Origin: Avena insularis
Taxonomy: Eukaryota; Streptophyta; Magnoliopsida; Poales; Poaceae
Assembly: GCA_023614405.1 (NCBI GenBank)
Contig: CM042689.1
Span: 333,722,305 to 333,786,304 of the forward strand
Length of the DNA: 64,000 nt
Direction of reading: 5' to 3'
The notes under the pieces are model-generated. The model was not told the origin of the DNA, ran no database searches, and worked only from the letters and a program-made list of their open reading frames with translations. A program made the translations under genes and the position numbers. Shown here piece by piece: positions 1-12,050 of the stretch (the stretch's first letter is position 1; every line of letters starts with the position of its first letter).

Positions 1-1065
1 ATAAAAACCTAACCAGAGCATTAAACTATGAGATCCTACCCTCCCTTATACAATGGTTTCCTAATGGGGGTTTAGGTTTCTATCAGTCCGACAATCCCAC
101 AATTAGTAGCCAAATACACAATGCATTCCCCTAGGCCCATAAAGGTGAAGTATCATGTAGTCGACGTTCACATGACACCACTAGAATAATAGCACCACAA
201 ATTAAATATCAAACCATTAAATATTACTCAACATGGCTCCACTACTAACAACATGACTTCTCCCATGTCCTCAAGAACTAAACGAACTACTCACAAGACA
301 TCATATGGATCAAGATTAGAGATGAAATAATGATAAGTAACAATCTGAACATGAACAATAATCCAATGGTTCCACTCAATAGCATTAACTACAACAAGTA
401 ATCAACACCGGGAAAGTTTCCCCTAAGAACTATACAAGATTCAACCCAATTGTTACAGCGGGATGGCATGGTGGTGATGGTACTGGTGGTGATGATGATG
501 AGGATGATGACGATGATGATCCCGATGAAGCCTAGCTTGATGACAGTGTCGATGGCGATGATCTCCCCTCTCCGGGAAGGAATTTCCCTAGCAGATTTCT
601 GCCGGAGAGCTCTTTCTCTCTCTGTAGTTTCTGCCCCATTCAGGCGGCAGAATCTTTCTGTGGTCGCTCCCCGAGTCTTAGGTTTTCGGGAGGATTATAT
701 ACGCGGAAGGGCGATGCTATAGGTGGGCCAGTGTGGCCACACCACCTGGTGGTGCGGCCCAGGGGGACCCGCACCTAGGGGTGGTGTGGGACCCCTGTGG
801 CCCATCTCCACTTCTCCTTCTGGCTATCTTCGTCTTCTGAAAAATAGGAATTTCCGTATATTTTCCGGAATTTACTGATCTTCACAAATAATGCATCTGG
901 ACATCACTTTTTCCATCAGAATCCTGACTCTGGTGGTTCATCCTCCAAAAGTCATCAATCATGCAAAATATATGAAATAACATAAGTATCATCTCTTAAT
1001 ATGAAATATATCAATGAATAACAGTAAATTATGATATAAAATAGTGATGGAAAATGGACGTATCA
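1..1065 (-). repeat. Gypsy LTR fragment, TGATACGTCC-type, minus strand
   Basis: Read on the minus strand this begins TGATACGTCCATTTTCC at 1065 and runs to the window edge. That start is typical of a large group of Gypsy LTRs in wheat and barley relatives. A minus-strand TATA box lies at 694-701, followed downstream by the kind of leader usual in these LTRs. No gag or pol coding sequence is visible, and the other LTR end is outside the window or unrecognised, so solo LTR and intact element cannot be told apart. A GAT/GTG-rich simple repeat (about 469-560) explains the low-complexity Met/Val-rich open frame there. The family assignment is by eye. Confidence 0.65.
694..701 (-). promoter_or_regulatory. 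TATA box of the left LTR
   Basis: The minus strand reads GTATATAATCC here, inside an LTR, about 370 bases from its start. This is the usual position of the U3 promoter. Its function is inferred. Confidence 0.45.
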
Positions 1066-2492
1066 CCCATTCACTAAAGCCCATATAATATTAGTCACTG
1101 TGAGTCCGACTCACTGACTCAGTCCAAAATCCGGCTCGGGTCCAACCCAACCAGATTTCCGGTTCAGATCCAATCCGAACTTGCTCCTGATCTTTAGTGT
1201 GTGACCCCATGATGGCTGTGAAATATAGCCATCGATGCCTGCATTTAAACTAGATATTTTTCATATATTTGATGAAATATCTCTCTATTACCTGCCACTA
1301 ATTCCTAATGATCAAAGGGGTATGCAATCATTTCTTGCTATTTTTGCCTGCGCAGATAATGACGTATTATGAAGGGAATCACTACATAAATGCCAAATAT
1401 ACGAGATTTCCAACATGCCAAAGAAACCAGGAGCCGTGAGGAGGCAACTGCAATTTTAACGACCAACTATCTCGGACCCACGCCATATAATTCTTGGCCG
1501 TATAGTTACCAAACCTCCTTAGGTCAAACAGAACAACTTTCGTGAAGGGAACCCTATATAAAGAGTCTTCAGGCGACAAGAATCGAGCCCCCGACTCCAC
1601 AACATCGCTTCTTTCATCCTCAACTCTCCCTGCCGCCACGCCAGAGGAATAGATCTAGATCTAAACCTCTAAATCCTTCTTCACCACCATAGCCATCTTC
1701 CACCACTTGTAATAGTAGATATCATATCCAATTGGTGACATTGTAAGATTATTTTTTATCAACTCTATGATCTCTATTACAATGTTTATGATTGTCGATT
1801 TCATCTCTATGTGTGAGTAATTCTCCTTAGGCTAAGGGCTCCGGCCTAGCCATGTAGCTTTTGTGCATGTTATTTATCGTATATGGGATCATGTATTAGT
1901 TTGTATGACTTGATGATTGTAGTACCCTCTCTTGCCTCAATCTAAGGACTTGCCAGGTATCCAAGATCCCGAGGATTGATCCAGGTAAAGGGAGTGTGAG
2001 TAACGACTGATTTGCGGGATAGGAACCCCAGTGACAGAAAGGGTAGTACAGATGTATGTGAGAAACTTACTTGGGATTAAAGGTGACTTCACTATGCATA
2101 TCATTAGTTCTCTTCCTTCCATGGATGAGACTAGTAGGTTATTACCATAAGCGGTTGCGGAGGCGATAACATTGATGGATGCACTGCCCATATATAATTA
2201 TCTTGCTCTAAAATTACATGAGTTCTTTATTATAATCTATTATTCCCATCAGATGTTTTGCATAGCTACTGGTGAAAACCAAAGATCCTAGGCTCTCTCT
2301 CTCCATCGTCAACAACAACAATAAAAAGATCCCAAACTTTTGGTCCGGTGAAAATGCAATAGGAATTCTAAAGCTCTCGAAGGTCCGTTAAGGTAATCTC
2401 ACTTTGCTTTCTACTTCCCGAGGATTCGATAAACCTAGGTCTACTAGGGAAAAAGATCTATACTACATCCTTAATCCAAATCAAAGGTATCA
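1066..2492 (+). repeat. 5' LTR of element H (left boundary unresolved)
   Basis: This stretch ends GGTATCA just before the primer-binding site and carries a TATA box (1555-1562) followed by a transcribed-looking leader. There is no recognisable TG start at the left. The first 150 bases or so may belong to another fragment, so the LTR start is uncertain. No second copy is present in the window for comparison. Confidence 0.5.
1555..1562 (+). promoter_or_regulatory. TATA box of element H LTR
   Basis: The sequence CCCTATATAAAGAG sits inside the putative 5' LTR, just after a degenerate copy of the CCGTATAGTT motif (1442-1508) that recurs at 20474-20732. Confidence 0.5.
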
Positions 2493-2502
2493 ACCCTTTT
2501 TC

Positions 2503-2520
2503 TGGCGCCGTTGCCGGGGA
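2503..2520 (+). promoter_or_regulatory. Primer-binding site, tRNA-Asp type
   Basis: TGGCGCCGTTGCCGGGGA is complementary to the 3' end of plant tRNA-Asp including its CCA. It lies about 10 bases after the LTR end and is the primer type used by Athila-group elements. Confidence 0.9.
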
Positions 2521-2696
2521 AGCATTAGCTACCCTGGTGAGGTTAGTAGGAACCTTACTAGTTTTAATTCTCATTTTTAATCTTGTTAGTTTGCTTTCAG
2601 TTTTTATTTTAAAAACCAAAAAAAATAGTTAGTCTTTTTAATTCTTACTTTATCATCATTAGTACTTGTTTAAGAAAATACAAAAACATAGGAAGT

Positions 2697-3567
2697 ATGG
2701 CTGAAAAGAAGCTTGGGGAGTTTGCAACTCCTAACAATGATTATTTGCGTACTCCTATTACTCAGCCAGCAATTGTTGCTGAAGATTATGAAATTAAGCC
2801 TCACTATTTAATTTTGGTTCAACCGAATCAATTAGGAGGCTCTGCTATAGAAGATGCAGGTATACACTTGAATAGTTTCACTGAAATATGTGATATGATA
2901 CACATTAAAGATGTTGACCCCGATGCGGTCAAGTTGTGCTTATTTCCTTTCTCTCTTAGAGGGAGAGCAAAAGAATGGTTGCTATCTTTGCCTAGAAATA
3001 CTATTGCATCATGGGTGGAATGTACTTCTTTATTTATGACTAAATTCTTTCCACCTGCAAAGACTATGCAACTTAGATCTAATATTACTGGTTTTAGACA
3101 AGAAGAGCGTGAGACACTAGCGCTAGCATGGGAGAAAATGAAAGAATGCACGAGAAACTGTCCCAGCCATGGGATGGAAGATTGGTCAATTCTCCATTTA
3201 TTTTATAATGCTCTTAACCATGTTTCTAAGACTATGTTAGATACTGCAGCTGGAGGAACATTTATGGGTAAGAAAATTACCGAAGCAAAGTAGCTGCTAG
3301 AGAATATGCAATACAACCATGCCCAATGGCATGTGGAAAGATCAAACACGAAGAAGGTAAACTCCGTCACACCTCAAGAGAATGAAGAACTCAATGCTAA
3401 GTTGGATGAGCTTATATTAGCCGTCAAAGGTAAGGAAACCCCGATAAGAACTACTCTAGAACCAACTATTGAATAAGTAGACTCATAGCTCGTAATGACT
3501 ATAACCCTGCTTGGAAGAAGAATTATAATCAAACTTTCAAAAACATTATTCTAGTCCAGCATGTAAC
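2697..3567 (+). pseudogene. gag: Gag of element H, N-terminal part
   Basis: The ATG at 2697 opens an Athila-type Gag with a retrotransposon gag core: the RGRAKEWLLSLP stretch (about residues 89-100) and the FFPPAKT/ITGFRQEE region (about residues 124-144) are recognisable. There is an in-frame TAG at 3291-3293. The frame then continues, with recognisable Gag linker sequence, to a TAA at 3474. The residual frame up to 3567 (DYNPAWKKNY) resumes after the C1 insertion at 12051. Gag forms the retroelement particle. The gene is interrupted by both stop codons and an 8.5-kb insertion, so no product is expected. Confidence 0.8.
3563..3567 (+). repeat. Target-site duplication of C1, left copy (GTAAC)
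   Basis: GTAAC directly abuts the C1 element and is repeated at 12046-12050. Confidence 0.9.
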
Positions 3568-5251
3568 TGAAGGGTTTCGCGGCATAGTAAATCAAAATTT
3601 TCTACGGATGCGAACAGAGGGAAAGCCAAGATCTAATCTAGGAGATGCAAACAACGAGAGAGATTGGATTAGATCTTCATACCCTTGAAGATTCGCTGCA
3701 GTGAGCGTTAAATCGGAACGTGGGTGATGTAGTCGTACTCGCTTCTCCTCCTCGCGATCCGATCCGATCTAGCACCACAAGTGGCGGTGCCTCCGTGAGA
3801 TGCACACGTGCAGCACCTCGACGTCTCCTCCTTCCTCGGACCAGCAAGTATGGTGGAGAGATGGATTGGATCTACAACACGACGGCGTGGTGTATATGGT
3901 GGAGAATTTCTGCAGCAGGGCTTCGCCTACAAGCAGTCGGGAGGGAGAGAGGAGGGCAGCAGGGCGGCTAGGGTTGGAGGGGAAGGTGTAAGGGGTTGGT
4001 GCACCCCCACCCCTCTTTATATAGAGGGCGCAGCTAGCCCCTCCCAAGCCCAAATCGGCCCCAAAGGATAAGGAGTGGGGGCAAGGAAACCCCCCTTCTA
4101 GAAGGTCTATCTCGGTTTAAACCTCTCTTGGCGGCTGGGCCCTATGGGGCCTTGTGCCCCTGGCCCAATGCGCCAGGGAACTCCCTCATAGGCCCATTCC
4201 CCTCCGGAAGGTGGGGCCACGTTGGTCCCCTTCGGAAGGTTCTAAAGCTTGTACAATACCGATTAACCGGAACAATTCGAACTCCAAAAACTGCACTTGC
4301 CTTATATGAATCTTATTCTACGGACCACTCCGGAACCTCACGTGATGTCCCGGATCCCATCCGAGACTGCGAACAAAAACTCATAAACCAATTATCCAAT
4401 CTATCCTAGCATCGAGACACGTTAAGTGTGTGACCCTGCGGATTCAAGAATATGCAGACATGATCTTCTATCAATAATCAACAGCGGGGTCTGGAAACCC
4501 ATATTGACTCCCACACATTCATCGATGATCATATTGGATGAACCACGATGCTAAGTTCAATCAATCCCATATATATATTCCCTTCGTCTCGCGATATTTT
4601 ACTTGCGAGATTTGATCGTCGATACGTCATACCTAGTTCAATCTCGTTCCAGCAAGTACTTTACTCGTTCGTAATCCAATATCACTTTGTGATTAACTCC
4701 TTAACCACATGCTTGCAAGCGGTGTTGATATCGATTACGAGTGGGCCCGAAGTATATCTCTCCGACTTGGGAGGGACAAATCCCATCTCGATACAACCCA
4801 ATGGATACTTTCCGATCACCTAAGACACCTTTATGATCACCCTCTCATAGGATGGCGTTTGATGACCTCAAAGCTTTCTTCCGATACCAGGGAGTTGTAT
4901 TATCTCATGGTCTAAGGAATACAATATTTGACATAAGAAAAGCTTACAAAGCGAACATGATGACACGATCTAATAGCTTAAGCTTCGTTTGGGTCTGTCC
5001 ACCATATCATTCTCCCAATGATATGATCTCATTATTAATTGACAACTCATGTCCATGGTTAGGAAACCTTAACCATCATTAATCAATGAGCTAGTCCTTA
5101 GAGGCGTACTAGGGACACAGTGTTGTTCACAAACCACACAAGTATTAAAGTTTCCGCTTAATACAATTCTAGCATGGAATATAAACATTATCATGAACAA
5201 GAATTATAATAATAACATATTTATTATTGCCTATAGGGCATAATTCCAACA
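3568..5251 (-). repeat. 3' LTR of C1
   Basis: This is 1684 bases, ending on the minus strand TGTTGGAATTATGCCC. It aligns over its whole length to 10349-12045 but with many one- to five-base losses, especially in C or G runs. A minus-strand TATA box sits within CCCTCTATATAAAGAGGG at about 4010-4027. Confidence 0.92.
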
Positions 5252-5262
5252 GTCTCCCACTT
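5252..5262 (-). promoter_or_regulatory. Polypurine tract of C1
   Basis: The minus strand reads AAGTGGGAGAC immediately before the 3' LTR. This is the usual polypurine tract of Angela/BARE elements and primes plus-strand synthesis. Confidence 0.85.
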
Positions 5263-5279
5263 GCACTAGAGTCAATAAT

Positions 5280-5585
5280 CTAGTTTACATCTGGCAACAA
5301 TCTCACACCCATGGCACTGAGGTGCTGATCATGTTTTACACGTGGAAGAGGTTTAGTCAATGGATCTGCGACATTCAGATCTCCATCTGCTATATAATCT
5401 CGGATTATATGAAACTTGCGGTTGATATGCTTGGTCTTTGGATGATATCTTGGTTCCTTAGCGAGTGCTATGGCGCCAGTGTTGTCACACAATATCTCCG
5501 ATGGGTCAATGCACTTGGAACCACGCCAAGCTCGATGATGAAGTTTCGATCCAAACTCCTTCACTTGGCCTTCTGCGGCGACCAT
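5280..5585 (-). pseudogene. pol: RNase H domain of C1 pol (fragment)
   Basis: The frame contains the Copia RNase H C-terminal motifs CDNTGAIALAKEP and HINRKFHIIRDYI, then ADPLTKPL close to the end. These are characteristic of the last ~100 residues of Copia polyproteins. The N-terminal half of RNase H, to the right, is frameshifted. RNase H would remove the RNA strand during reverse transcription. Confidence 0.88.
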
Positions 5586-7142
5586 GTATTCCGCTTCTCA
5601 TGTAGATCCCATGATCACGCTTTGCTTGCAGCTTCTCCACTCACAGCTCCTCCATTCAAAATATACACGTATCACTGTCGAGATTTAGAATCATCCTTGT
5701 CGATTGTCAAAACTAGCGTCGGCGTAACCTTTTCTGACGAGCTGTTCATCACCCATAGACTAAGAACATTTCTTTAGTCCTATTTAGGTACTTTAGGATG
5801 TTCTTCACGGCTGTCGATGTTCCTCTGGATCACTTTGATACACCTCGTCAAACTAAGAGCATTGGACACATCGGTCTAGTACCTGACATGGCATACATGA
5901 TAGAACCTATGGCGAGGCATAAGGCACTTTGCTCATAGCTTCCCTATCATTTCTTGTGGCTGGACACTGAGCCTTGCTCAATATCTTACACGACAACATA
6001 GGCAGAACCTTTCTTTGCCTTATCCATTCTGAACCTTTTGAACTTTGTCTAGGTATGTACTGCGGCTTAAAGCTATCAGGCGTCTTTGTCTATCTCTATA
6101 GATCTTGATGCCCAATATATAAGCAGCTTCACCTAGGTCTTTCATTGAAAACACTTGTTCAAATAACTCTTCACATCATTAAGCATGTTGATGTCATTTC
6201 CAATAATCAATATGTCATCCACATATAGTACCAGAAATGTCACCGAGCTCCCACTCACTTTCTTGTAGATACAATCTTCGTAGCAATTTGGAACAAATCC
6301 AAAGCTCTTGATCACTTGATCAAAGCGAAGGTTCAACTCCGAGATGCTTGCTTCATCCATAAATGGAGCAGCTGAAGTTTGCATACTTTATCGGCATCCT
6401 TAGGATCAACAAAACCTTGGTTGCATCATATACAACTCTTCATCAATGTTTCCATTGAGCGATCTTGACATCCATCCGCCATATTTCATAATCATGAAAG
6501 CGCAGCAATTGCTAATAAAATCCGAATGGACTTAAACATCGCTACGGAGAGAAAGTCTCATCGTAGTCAACACCTTGAACTTGTGAAAACCTTTCGCGAC
6601 AAGCCGTGCTTTATAGGCGGTAACATTACCATCCGCGTCCGTTTTCTTCTTGAAGATCCATTTGCACTCAACGGCCTTTTCGGTGCGCTAGGAGGTCCAC
6701 CAAAGTCCATACTTGGTTTTCACTCATGGATCCCAATTCGGTTCATGGCTTCTAGCCATTTCTCGAGTCTGGGCTCATCATTGCTTCCTCATAGTTCGTG
6801 GGTTCACTGTCTTCTACTAACAAGGCGGTCAAGGCAGGTTGCCGTACCACTCGGGAGGGCACGCGACCTTGTCGACCTGCGACGTTCGATGGCGACATCG
6901 TCAAAGCTTCATGATCCTTGTCATTAGCTTCCTCTATTGTTGGTGCGGCGGCCTTGGAACAATTTCAGGTCTTTGCGCTACTCTCCAATTCAAGATAAGG
7001 TTCAATAACCTCGTCTAGCTCTACTTTCCTCCCACTCACTTCTTTGAGAGAAACTCCTTCTCAAGAAAGGAACCGTTCTTCGACAAACACTTTGCCTTGG
7101 TTACGTGATAGAAGGTATACCCAATAGTTTCCTTAGGGTATC
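5586..7142 (-). pseudogene. pol: Reverse transcriptase region of C1 pol, broken
   Basis: The clearest open piece (6142-6384) has FGFVPNCYEDCIYKK followed by LVLYVDDILIIGND, the Copia RT catalytic YVDD box. The stretch to its right encodes, in shifted frames, the integrase-RT linker and RT N-terminus. There are several frameshifts and no continuous frame. The family is certain because integrase lies upstream (higher coordinates) and RNase H downstream. Confidence 0.82.
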
Positions 7143-7974
7143 CTATGAAGGCGCATTTCTCCGCTTTGGGTTCGAGCTTGTCGACATCAACTTCTTGGCG
7201 TAAGCTTCATCCCCAAACTTTAAAGCGACAACAGGTTTAGCACCAAACCATAGTTCATACGGTGTCGTCTCAGCGGATTTAGATGGAGCCCTATTTAAAG
7301 TGAATGCAGCGGTTTCTAATGCATAACCCCAAAATGATAATGGCAAATCAGTAGAGACATCATTGATCGGACCATATCTAATAAGGTTCGATTAGGCGTT
7401 CAGACACACCATTGCGCTGTGGTGTTCGTGGCGTGAGTTGTGAAACAATTCGCTTGCTTTAAGATGCGTGAGAAAATCATAACTCAAATATTCCCCACGA
7501 TCGGATTGTAGAAACTTAATCTTTACATTACGATGGTTCTCCACTTCATTCTGAAATTCCTTGAACTTTTCAAATGTTTCAGATTTATGTTTCATTAAAT
7601 AGATATACCCATATCTACTTAAGTCATCGGTAAAAGTGAGAAAATAGCGATATCCACCGCGTGAAACACTCATCGGTCGCATACATCGGTATGTATGATT
7701 TCCAACAAGTCCGTAGCTCGCTCCATCATCTGGGAGAAGCGGGGTTTTGATCATCTTGCCCATGAGGCATGGTTACGCGTGTCAAATGATTCAAAATCAA
7801 GAGACTCCAAAAGTCCATCGAATGGAGTTTCTTCATCGCTTTACACCAATATGACCTGAGCAGCGATTGCCACAAATAAGTAGTATTATCACTATCTACT
7901 TTGCATCTCTTAGCCTCAATGTTATGGATGTGTGTTTCATCCCTTTCGAGATTTAGAAGAAATAAACCATTCAC
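7143..7974 (-). pseudogene. pol: Integrase region of C1 pol, broken
   Basis: Three frame-shifted pieces together give the GAG-pre-integrase segment (7726-7974), the rve integrase core (7392-7763, with FTDDLSRYGYIYLMK and FLQSDRGEYLS) and the integrase C-terminal part (7143-7346, with FWGYALETAAFTLNRAPSK and TPYELWFGAKP). This is the typical Copia order upstream of RT. The interruptions rule out a working enzyme. Confidence 0.85.
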
Positions 7975-8320
7975 AATAGGTGCATGACCATAAAGATGTT
8001 ACTCATATAAATAGAACAACCATTGTTCTCGATTTAAATGAATAACCGTCTTGCAATAAACAAGATCCGAAATAATGTTCATGCTCAGCGCAGGCACATA
8101 ATAACACTTATTAAGGTTTAAAACTAATCCCGAAGGTAAAAATAAGGAGGCGTGCGGCCCATCACATCAACTCTTGATCCGTTGCCAGCGCGCATCGTCA
8201 CCTCATCCTATGGCCGCGTCTATTAGTAGCTCTGTTTTGAGTTACAAATATTAACAGAACCGGTATCAAATACTGAGCACCTAGCGAGGGCTAGTAAGGA
8301 AAACATTAATAACATGTATA

Positions 8321-9147
8321 TCAAATATACCTTTGATGGTGCCAGCCTTCTTGTCCGCTAAGTACTTGGACGATTAAACTTCTGTGACCCTTGTCCTTGC
8401 AATAGAAGCACTCAGTGTCCGGCTTAGGACCAGACTTGAGCTTCTTCTCAGCAGGGGTAGTGCGCTTGCCGCCGCCCTTCTTGAAGGGCTTCTTTGCTCC
8501 CTTACCTTTCTTGAAGGTGGGCTTGTTGACCATCAACACATGATTATCCTTTTTGATGTCCACCTCCGCAGCCTTCAATTTTGCGAAGAGCTCGATGATC
8601 GTATCAGTGGAACCAATCTGATTGTGAGTCATTACAAAACTTTTGTACCTGGGAGGGAGTGATTGCAGAACCCTGTCAATTTTGAGCTCCTCTAGAATCG
8701 TGCATTCCAGTTGCTCAAGGCGTTGAGTGTAGCCCGTCATCTTAATGGCGTGCTCACTAACGGAACTCCCTTCCTCCATCTTGCAGTTAAAGAACTTCTC
8801 AGAGATCTCATATCTCTCGAGCGGGCCTGAGTCGAAACATGGTTTCAGCTCTTGAGAATCTCAAAGGGCCGAGATAGTCTTCAAAACGATTTTGAAGTTC
8901 GGTTCCATAGCAAACAACATGGTGCTCTTAATCACACCATAATCATCTTTCTTGTTGATAGACAGCTTTCTCATCGCCAGTAGCGATTCTTGACGGGGTC
9001 ACCTAACGCCTTCCCAAGGACATAGTCCTTTTGACCGCCAGAGAGAATGATTCTTAGATTGCGGAACCAATTGGTGAAGTTAGACCCATTGTTTCTAAGC
9101 TTTTCCTTCTCAGCAAAAATGTTGAAGTTGAAGTTGGACTTGGCCAT
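8321..9147 (-). pseudogene. gag: Gag of C1, broken
   Basis: The minus-strand ATG at 9147 begins MAKSNFNFNIFAEKEKL with a following FTNWFRNLRIIL, the usual start of Angela/BARE Gag. The largest open part (8321-8779) has the UBN2-like stretch LPPRYKSFVM, a lysine-rich linker and a zinc knuckle starting CFYCKDKGHR; the last cysteine is lost to a frameshift. The segment 8780-8900 is shifted. Gag would assemble the particle and bind RNA. Confidence 0.85.
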
Positions 9148-10334
9148 GTGATCTCTGATGTTGCAAGTACAAATTAGACTATGTTCATGATAACTAGTTC
9201 AACTTAATCAAATTACTAGATGAACTCCCACTAAATTCAACATCCCTCAAGTTGTTTAGTGAACATGATCCAAATTCACCACACCTAATCCGATCATCAC
9301 GAGAAGAGATGTGGCTTCAATGGTGGACAACGAAGTGTCGATCATATCATTCATATGACTCATGCTTAACCTTTCGGTTCATGTGTTCGAGGCCATGTCA
9401 TACATGCTAGGCTCGTCAAGTTAGACCAAATATTTCAGCGTGTGCAAAATGGCTTGCACCCGTTGTATGTGGCGTAGAGTCTATAGCACCCGATCATCAC
9501 GTGATGCTTGGACACGATGAACTTCATAGCGGTGCATACTTGGGAGAACACAGTTTTATCTTGATCTTTAAGTGAGGAATCATCTTATAATGCTACCGTC
9601 GCGATCTAAGCATAATAAGATACATAAAAGGATAAACATCACATGCATATAATTTTATGTGACATGGTATAGCCAATCTTCTCTCAATGATCTCCATCTT
9701 GTGCGTGCCGGCATGATCTCCATCACTCCACCATGATTGCCTCCACCACGAATAGCAACTACAACTAATGCTAACTACTTAGCGATAAAGTGAAACTATT
9801 ACATGGCGTATAAGAAGTTGACACACAGGTCATACACAATTATAAAGACAACCATATGGCTCCTTCCGGTTGTGTACTCATCGACATGCAAGTCGTGAAA
9901 CATTACAAAACATGATTATCGCATACATTATACACATCACATCTTGGGCCATACCATATCACATAAAACACTCCCTGCAAAAACAAGTTAGACGCCTCTA
10001 CTTTGTTGTTGCATGTTTTACGTGGCTTATGGGAGTAGATGCTAAGAACGATTCTTACCTACGAAAAGCCTAGCGGTGATATTATGGTTGCCAAACTCGG
10101 TGTTAATCCCATGACAACTATAGTGAGAAAGCGGCATCCACCGCATGTGTGGAACAAGCCACACGTCAAGTCGAACGGTCTATAACGGCGTCGCGTAAGG
10201 TTGGCCTGGACCGCTTCAATCTAACTATCCCGTGTCATAAGAAGAACACAAACAAGAGGCTTGCAATAGAAAACATCAACGCCCGCAACAACCATGTTGC
10301 GTTCTACTCGTGAAACACATCTACGCATAGATCT
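9148..10334 (-). other. Untranslated leader of C1
   Basis: This is about 1.2 kb between the Gag start and the primer site, on the minus strand. It matches the long leader of BARE/Angela elements. I see no supported coding region in it. Confidence 0.6.
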
Positions 10335-10346
10335 AGCTCGATACCC
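10335..10346 (-). promoter_or_regulatory. Degenerate initiator-tRNA-Met primer site of C1
   Basis: The minus strand just inside the 5' LTR reads GGGTATCGAGC. The Copia consensus is TGGTATCAGAGC, so one base is substituted and one is missing. The position is right, but priming is probably weakened. Confidence 0.6.
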
Positions 10347-10348
10347 TT

Positions 10349-12045
10349 TGAAGGGTTTGGCGGCATAGTAAATCAAAATTTTCTACGGATGCGAGCAGAG
10401 GAAAGCCAAGATCTAATCTAGGAGATGCAAACAACAAGAGAGATTGGATTAGATCTTCATACCCTTTAAGATTCGCTGGAGGCGTTCGTCGGAACGTGGG
10501 TGATGTAGTCGTACTCGCTTCTCCTCCTCGCGATCCGATCCGATCTAGCACCACAAGTGGCGGTGCCTCCGTGAGATGCACACGTGCAGCACCTCGACGT
10601 CTCCTCCTTTCTCGGACCAACAAGTATGGTGGAGCGATGGATTGGATCTACAACACGACGGCGTGGTGTATATGGTGGAGAATTTCTGCAGCAGGGCTTC
10701 GCCTACAAACAGTCGGGAGGGAGAGAGGAAGGGCAGCAGGGCGGCTAGGGTTGGAGGGGAAGGTGTAAGGGGTTGGTGCGCCCCCACCCCTCTTTATATA
10801 GAGGGGGGGCGCAGCCCTAGCCCCTCCCCCAAGCCCAAACCGGCGGCCCCAAAGGATAAGGAGTGGGGGCAAGGAAACCCCCCCTTCTAGAAGGTCTATC
10901 TCGAGTTTAAACCTCTCTTGGCCGGCTGGGCCCTATGGGGCCTTGTGACCCTGGCCCAATGCGGCCAGGGCACTCCCTCATAGGCCCATTCCCCCTCCCG
11001 GAAGGTGGGGCCACGTTGGTCCCCTTCCGGAAGGTTCTAGAAGCTTCCGGTACAATACCGATTAACCCGGAACAATTCCGAACTCCAAAAACTGCCTTTG
11101 CCTTATATGAATCTTATTCTCGGACCATTCGAACCTCTCGTGATGTCCCGGATCCCATCCGAGACTCGAACAAAAACTCATAAACCAATTATCCAATCTA
11201 TCCTAGCGTCGAGACACGTTAAGTGTGTGACCTGAGTTCGAGAATATGCAGACATGATCTTCTATCAATAATCAACAGCGAGTGCGGACACCCATATTGA
11301 CTCCCACATTCATCGATGATCATATCGGATGAACCACGATGCCAGGATTCAATCAATCCCATATATATTCCCTTCGTCTCGCGATATTTTACTTGCCGAG
11401 ATTTGATCGTCGGTAGTCATACCTAGTTCAATCTCGTTCACGCAATGTACTTTACTCGTAATCCGATATCACTTTGTGATTAACTCCTTAACCACATGCT
11501 TGCAAGCGGTGTTGATATCGATTACCGAGTGGGCCCGAAGTATATCTATCCGACTTGGGAGGGACAAATCCCATCTCGATACATACAACCCAACAGATAC
11601 TTTCCGATCACCTAAGAGACACCTTTATGATCACCTTCTCATAGGATGACGTTTGATGACCTCAAAGCTTTCTTCCGATACCAGGGAGTTGTATTATCTC
11701 ATGGTCTAAGGAATACAATATTTGACATAAGAAAACTTCGCAAAGACGAACACGATGACACGATCTAATTGCTTCGCTTAGTTTGGGTCTGTCCACCATA
11801 TCATTCTCCCAATGATATGATCTCATTATTAATTGACAACTCATGTCCATGGTTAGGAAACCTTAACCATCATTAATCAATGAGCTAGTCCTTAGAGGCG
11901 TACTAGGGACACGGTGTTGTTCACAAACCACACAAGTACTAAAGTTTCCGCTTAATACAATTCTAGCATGGAATATAAACATTATCATGAACAAGAATTA
12001 TAATAATAACATCTTTATTATTGCCTCTAGGGCATAATTCCAATA
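10349..12045 (-). repeat. 5' LTR of C1
   Basis: This is 1697 bases, aligned full-length to 3568-5251. On the minus strand it starts TATTGGAATTATGCCC, so the canonical TG end has become TA. A minus-strand TATA box lies at about 10788-10804. Confidence 0.92.
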
Positions 12046-12050
12046 GTAAC
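12046..12050 (+). repeat. Target-site duplication of C1, right copy (GTAAC)
   Basis: This is an exact copy of 3563-3567, flanking the right end of C1. Confidence 0.9.

Larger units (their letters stand above)
3568..12045 (-). mobile_element. Copia element C1, Angela/BARE type, minus strand
   Basis: Two LTRs (3568-5251 and 10349-12045) flank a 5.1-kb interior whose minus strand encodes, in order, Gag, integrase, RT and RNase H. Integrase before RT is the Copia order. The intact LTR start reads TGTTGGAATTATGCCC, as in BARE-1/Angela/WIS. Both ends abut the 5-bp duplication GTAAC, so the element is structurally complete. Every coding domain carries stops and frameshifts. It inserted into the gag region of element H. 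Confidence 0.92.

Noticed and set aside
450..722. Met/Val-rich frame of 90 residues
   Set aside because: It is produced by a GAT/GTG simple repeat on the antisense strand of an LTR.
2503..2520. tRNA gene
   Set aside because: Only the 18-base complement of a tRNA 3' end is present, next to an LTR. This is a primer-binding site; the same reasoning applies at 27311 and 45987.
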